This document shows, piece after piece, positions 63,902-64,000 of a stretch of 64,000 nt of DNA; within the stretch, counting starts at the first letter, position 1; every line of letters begins with the position of its first letter. The notes under the pieces are model-generated. The model was not told the origin of the DNA. It was given only the letters and a program-made list of their open reading frames with translations, and made no database searches. The position numbers were made by a program, and so were the translations under genes. The stretch comes from Asticcacaulis sp. AC466 (GTDB taxonomy: Bacteria > Pseudomonadota > Alphaproteobacteria > Caulobacterales > Caulobacteraceae), in contig NZ_AWGE01000012.1 of NCBI RefSeq assembly GCF_000495815.1, positions 156,795 through 220,794 of the forward strand. The letters run 5' to 3'.

Positions 63902-64000
63902 TTAAACTTCCAATCGGAAATCGGCCGCCAGGGCGTGGGCTTCGAGGCCTTCGAGCCGCGCCAGCCGGGCGGCGGCCGGGGCGATGGCGGCGGCGCCTTC
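63902..64000 (-). CDS. hisD: Histidinol dehydrogenase, C-terminal end only (cut by window)
   Basis: The last 32 codons and stop of an open frame running off the window. The tail (AARLARLEGLEAHALAADFRL) matches the C-terminal helix of HisD, where E-G-L-x-A-H-x-x-[AS] is usual. Its position immediately before hisC-like/hisB fits the order hisG-D-C-B-H-A-F-IE. Only the 3' end is seen, so the call rests mainly on synteny and the tail. Confidence 0.8.
   Translation of the reverse strand, partial: EGAAAIAPAAARLARLEGLEAHALAADFRLEV

Overview
The window is GC-rich, densely coded chromosomal DNA. It looks like a member of the Caulobacteraceae, most likely Asticcacaulis or a close relative. This is inferred from gene content: a TipN-type polarity protein, the mreBCD-PBP2-rodA elongation cluster, a dehydratase resembling the Caulobacter xylonate dehydratase, and several Tat-exported peptidases. 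I see no rRNA, tRNA, CRISPR array, insertion sequence or prophage.

Layout. 1-5031: a sugar-acid/pentose catabolic locus (IlvD/Edd dehydratase cut by the window edge, a lipoprotein aldose 1-epimerase, a FadR-type GntR regulator, an AraD1/GguC protein) with related operator-like sites in front of all three transcription units. 5208-11328: three tandem Tat-exported S9 peptidase paralogues. 11425-17120: housekeeping genes (miaA, mrp, an Old Yellow Enzyme, thyA-folA) and a divergent ketol-acid-reductoisomerase-like protein. 17222-33614: four separate acyltransferase-3 membrane proteins interspersed with a TrmN6-like methyltransferase, a polyprenyl synthase, a HerA/DUF853 ATPase, a FolM-like SDR preceded by an overlapping 26-codon ORF, a Nudix hydrolase, uvrC, pgsA and a DevBCA-like ABC exporter. 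33621-37145: the nadA-nadB-nadC operon for de novo NAD synthesis, with a palindrome at its promoter. 37443-43167: dps, a DUF2459 protein, arfB, a GNAT acetyltransferase, a WecA/MraY-type transferase, aspartate aminotransferase and a TVP38 membrane protein.

43476-51545 is the cell-elongation operon mreB-mreC-mreD-PBP2-PBP2'-rodA. It carries two complete, adjacent PBP2 genes instead of one. It is followed by a proline iminopeptidase, an MFS transporter, a dipeptide epimerase of the murein-recycling type, TipN and a pair of DUF805 membrane proteins.

59534-64000 is a minus-strand histidine operon in the order hisD-[hisC-like/hisB]-hisH-hisA-hisF-hisIE. Its order, the HisIE fusion and its protein signatures are of gammaproteobacterial type, which suggests transfer as a block. 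Its hisB is fused to an N-terminal HisC-like aminotransferase domain. In that domain the PLP-binding lysine position is a tyrosine and one substrate-binding arginine position is a leucine. I regard this apparently dead HisC domain joined to an intact IGP dehydratase as the most unusual object in the window, followed by the tandem PBP2 genes.

Many gene starts were moved from the longest possible ORF to a start with a better ribosome binding site or family-typical N-terminus; each is noted. All functional calls rest on reading motifs and on remembered family sequences; no database search was run.
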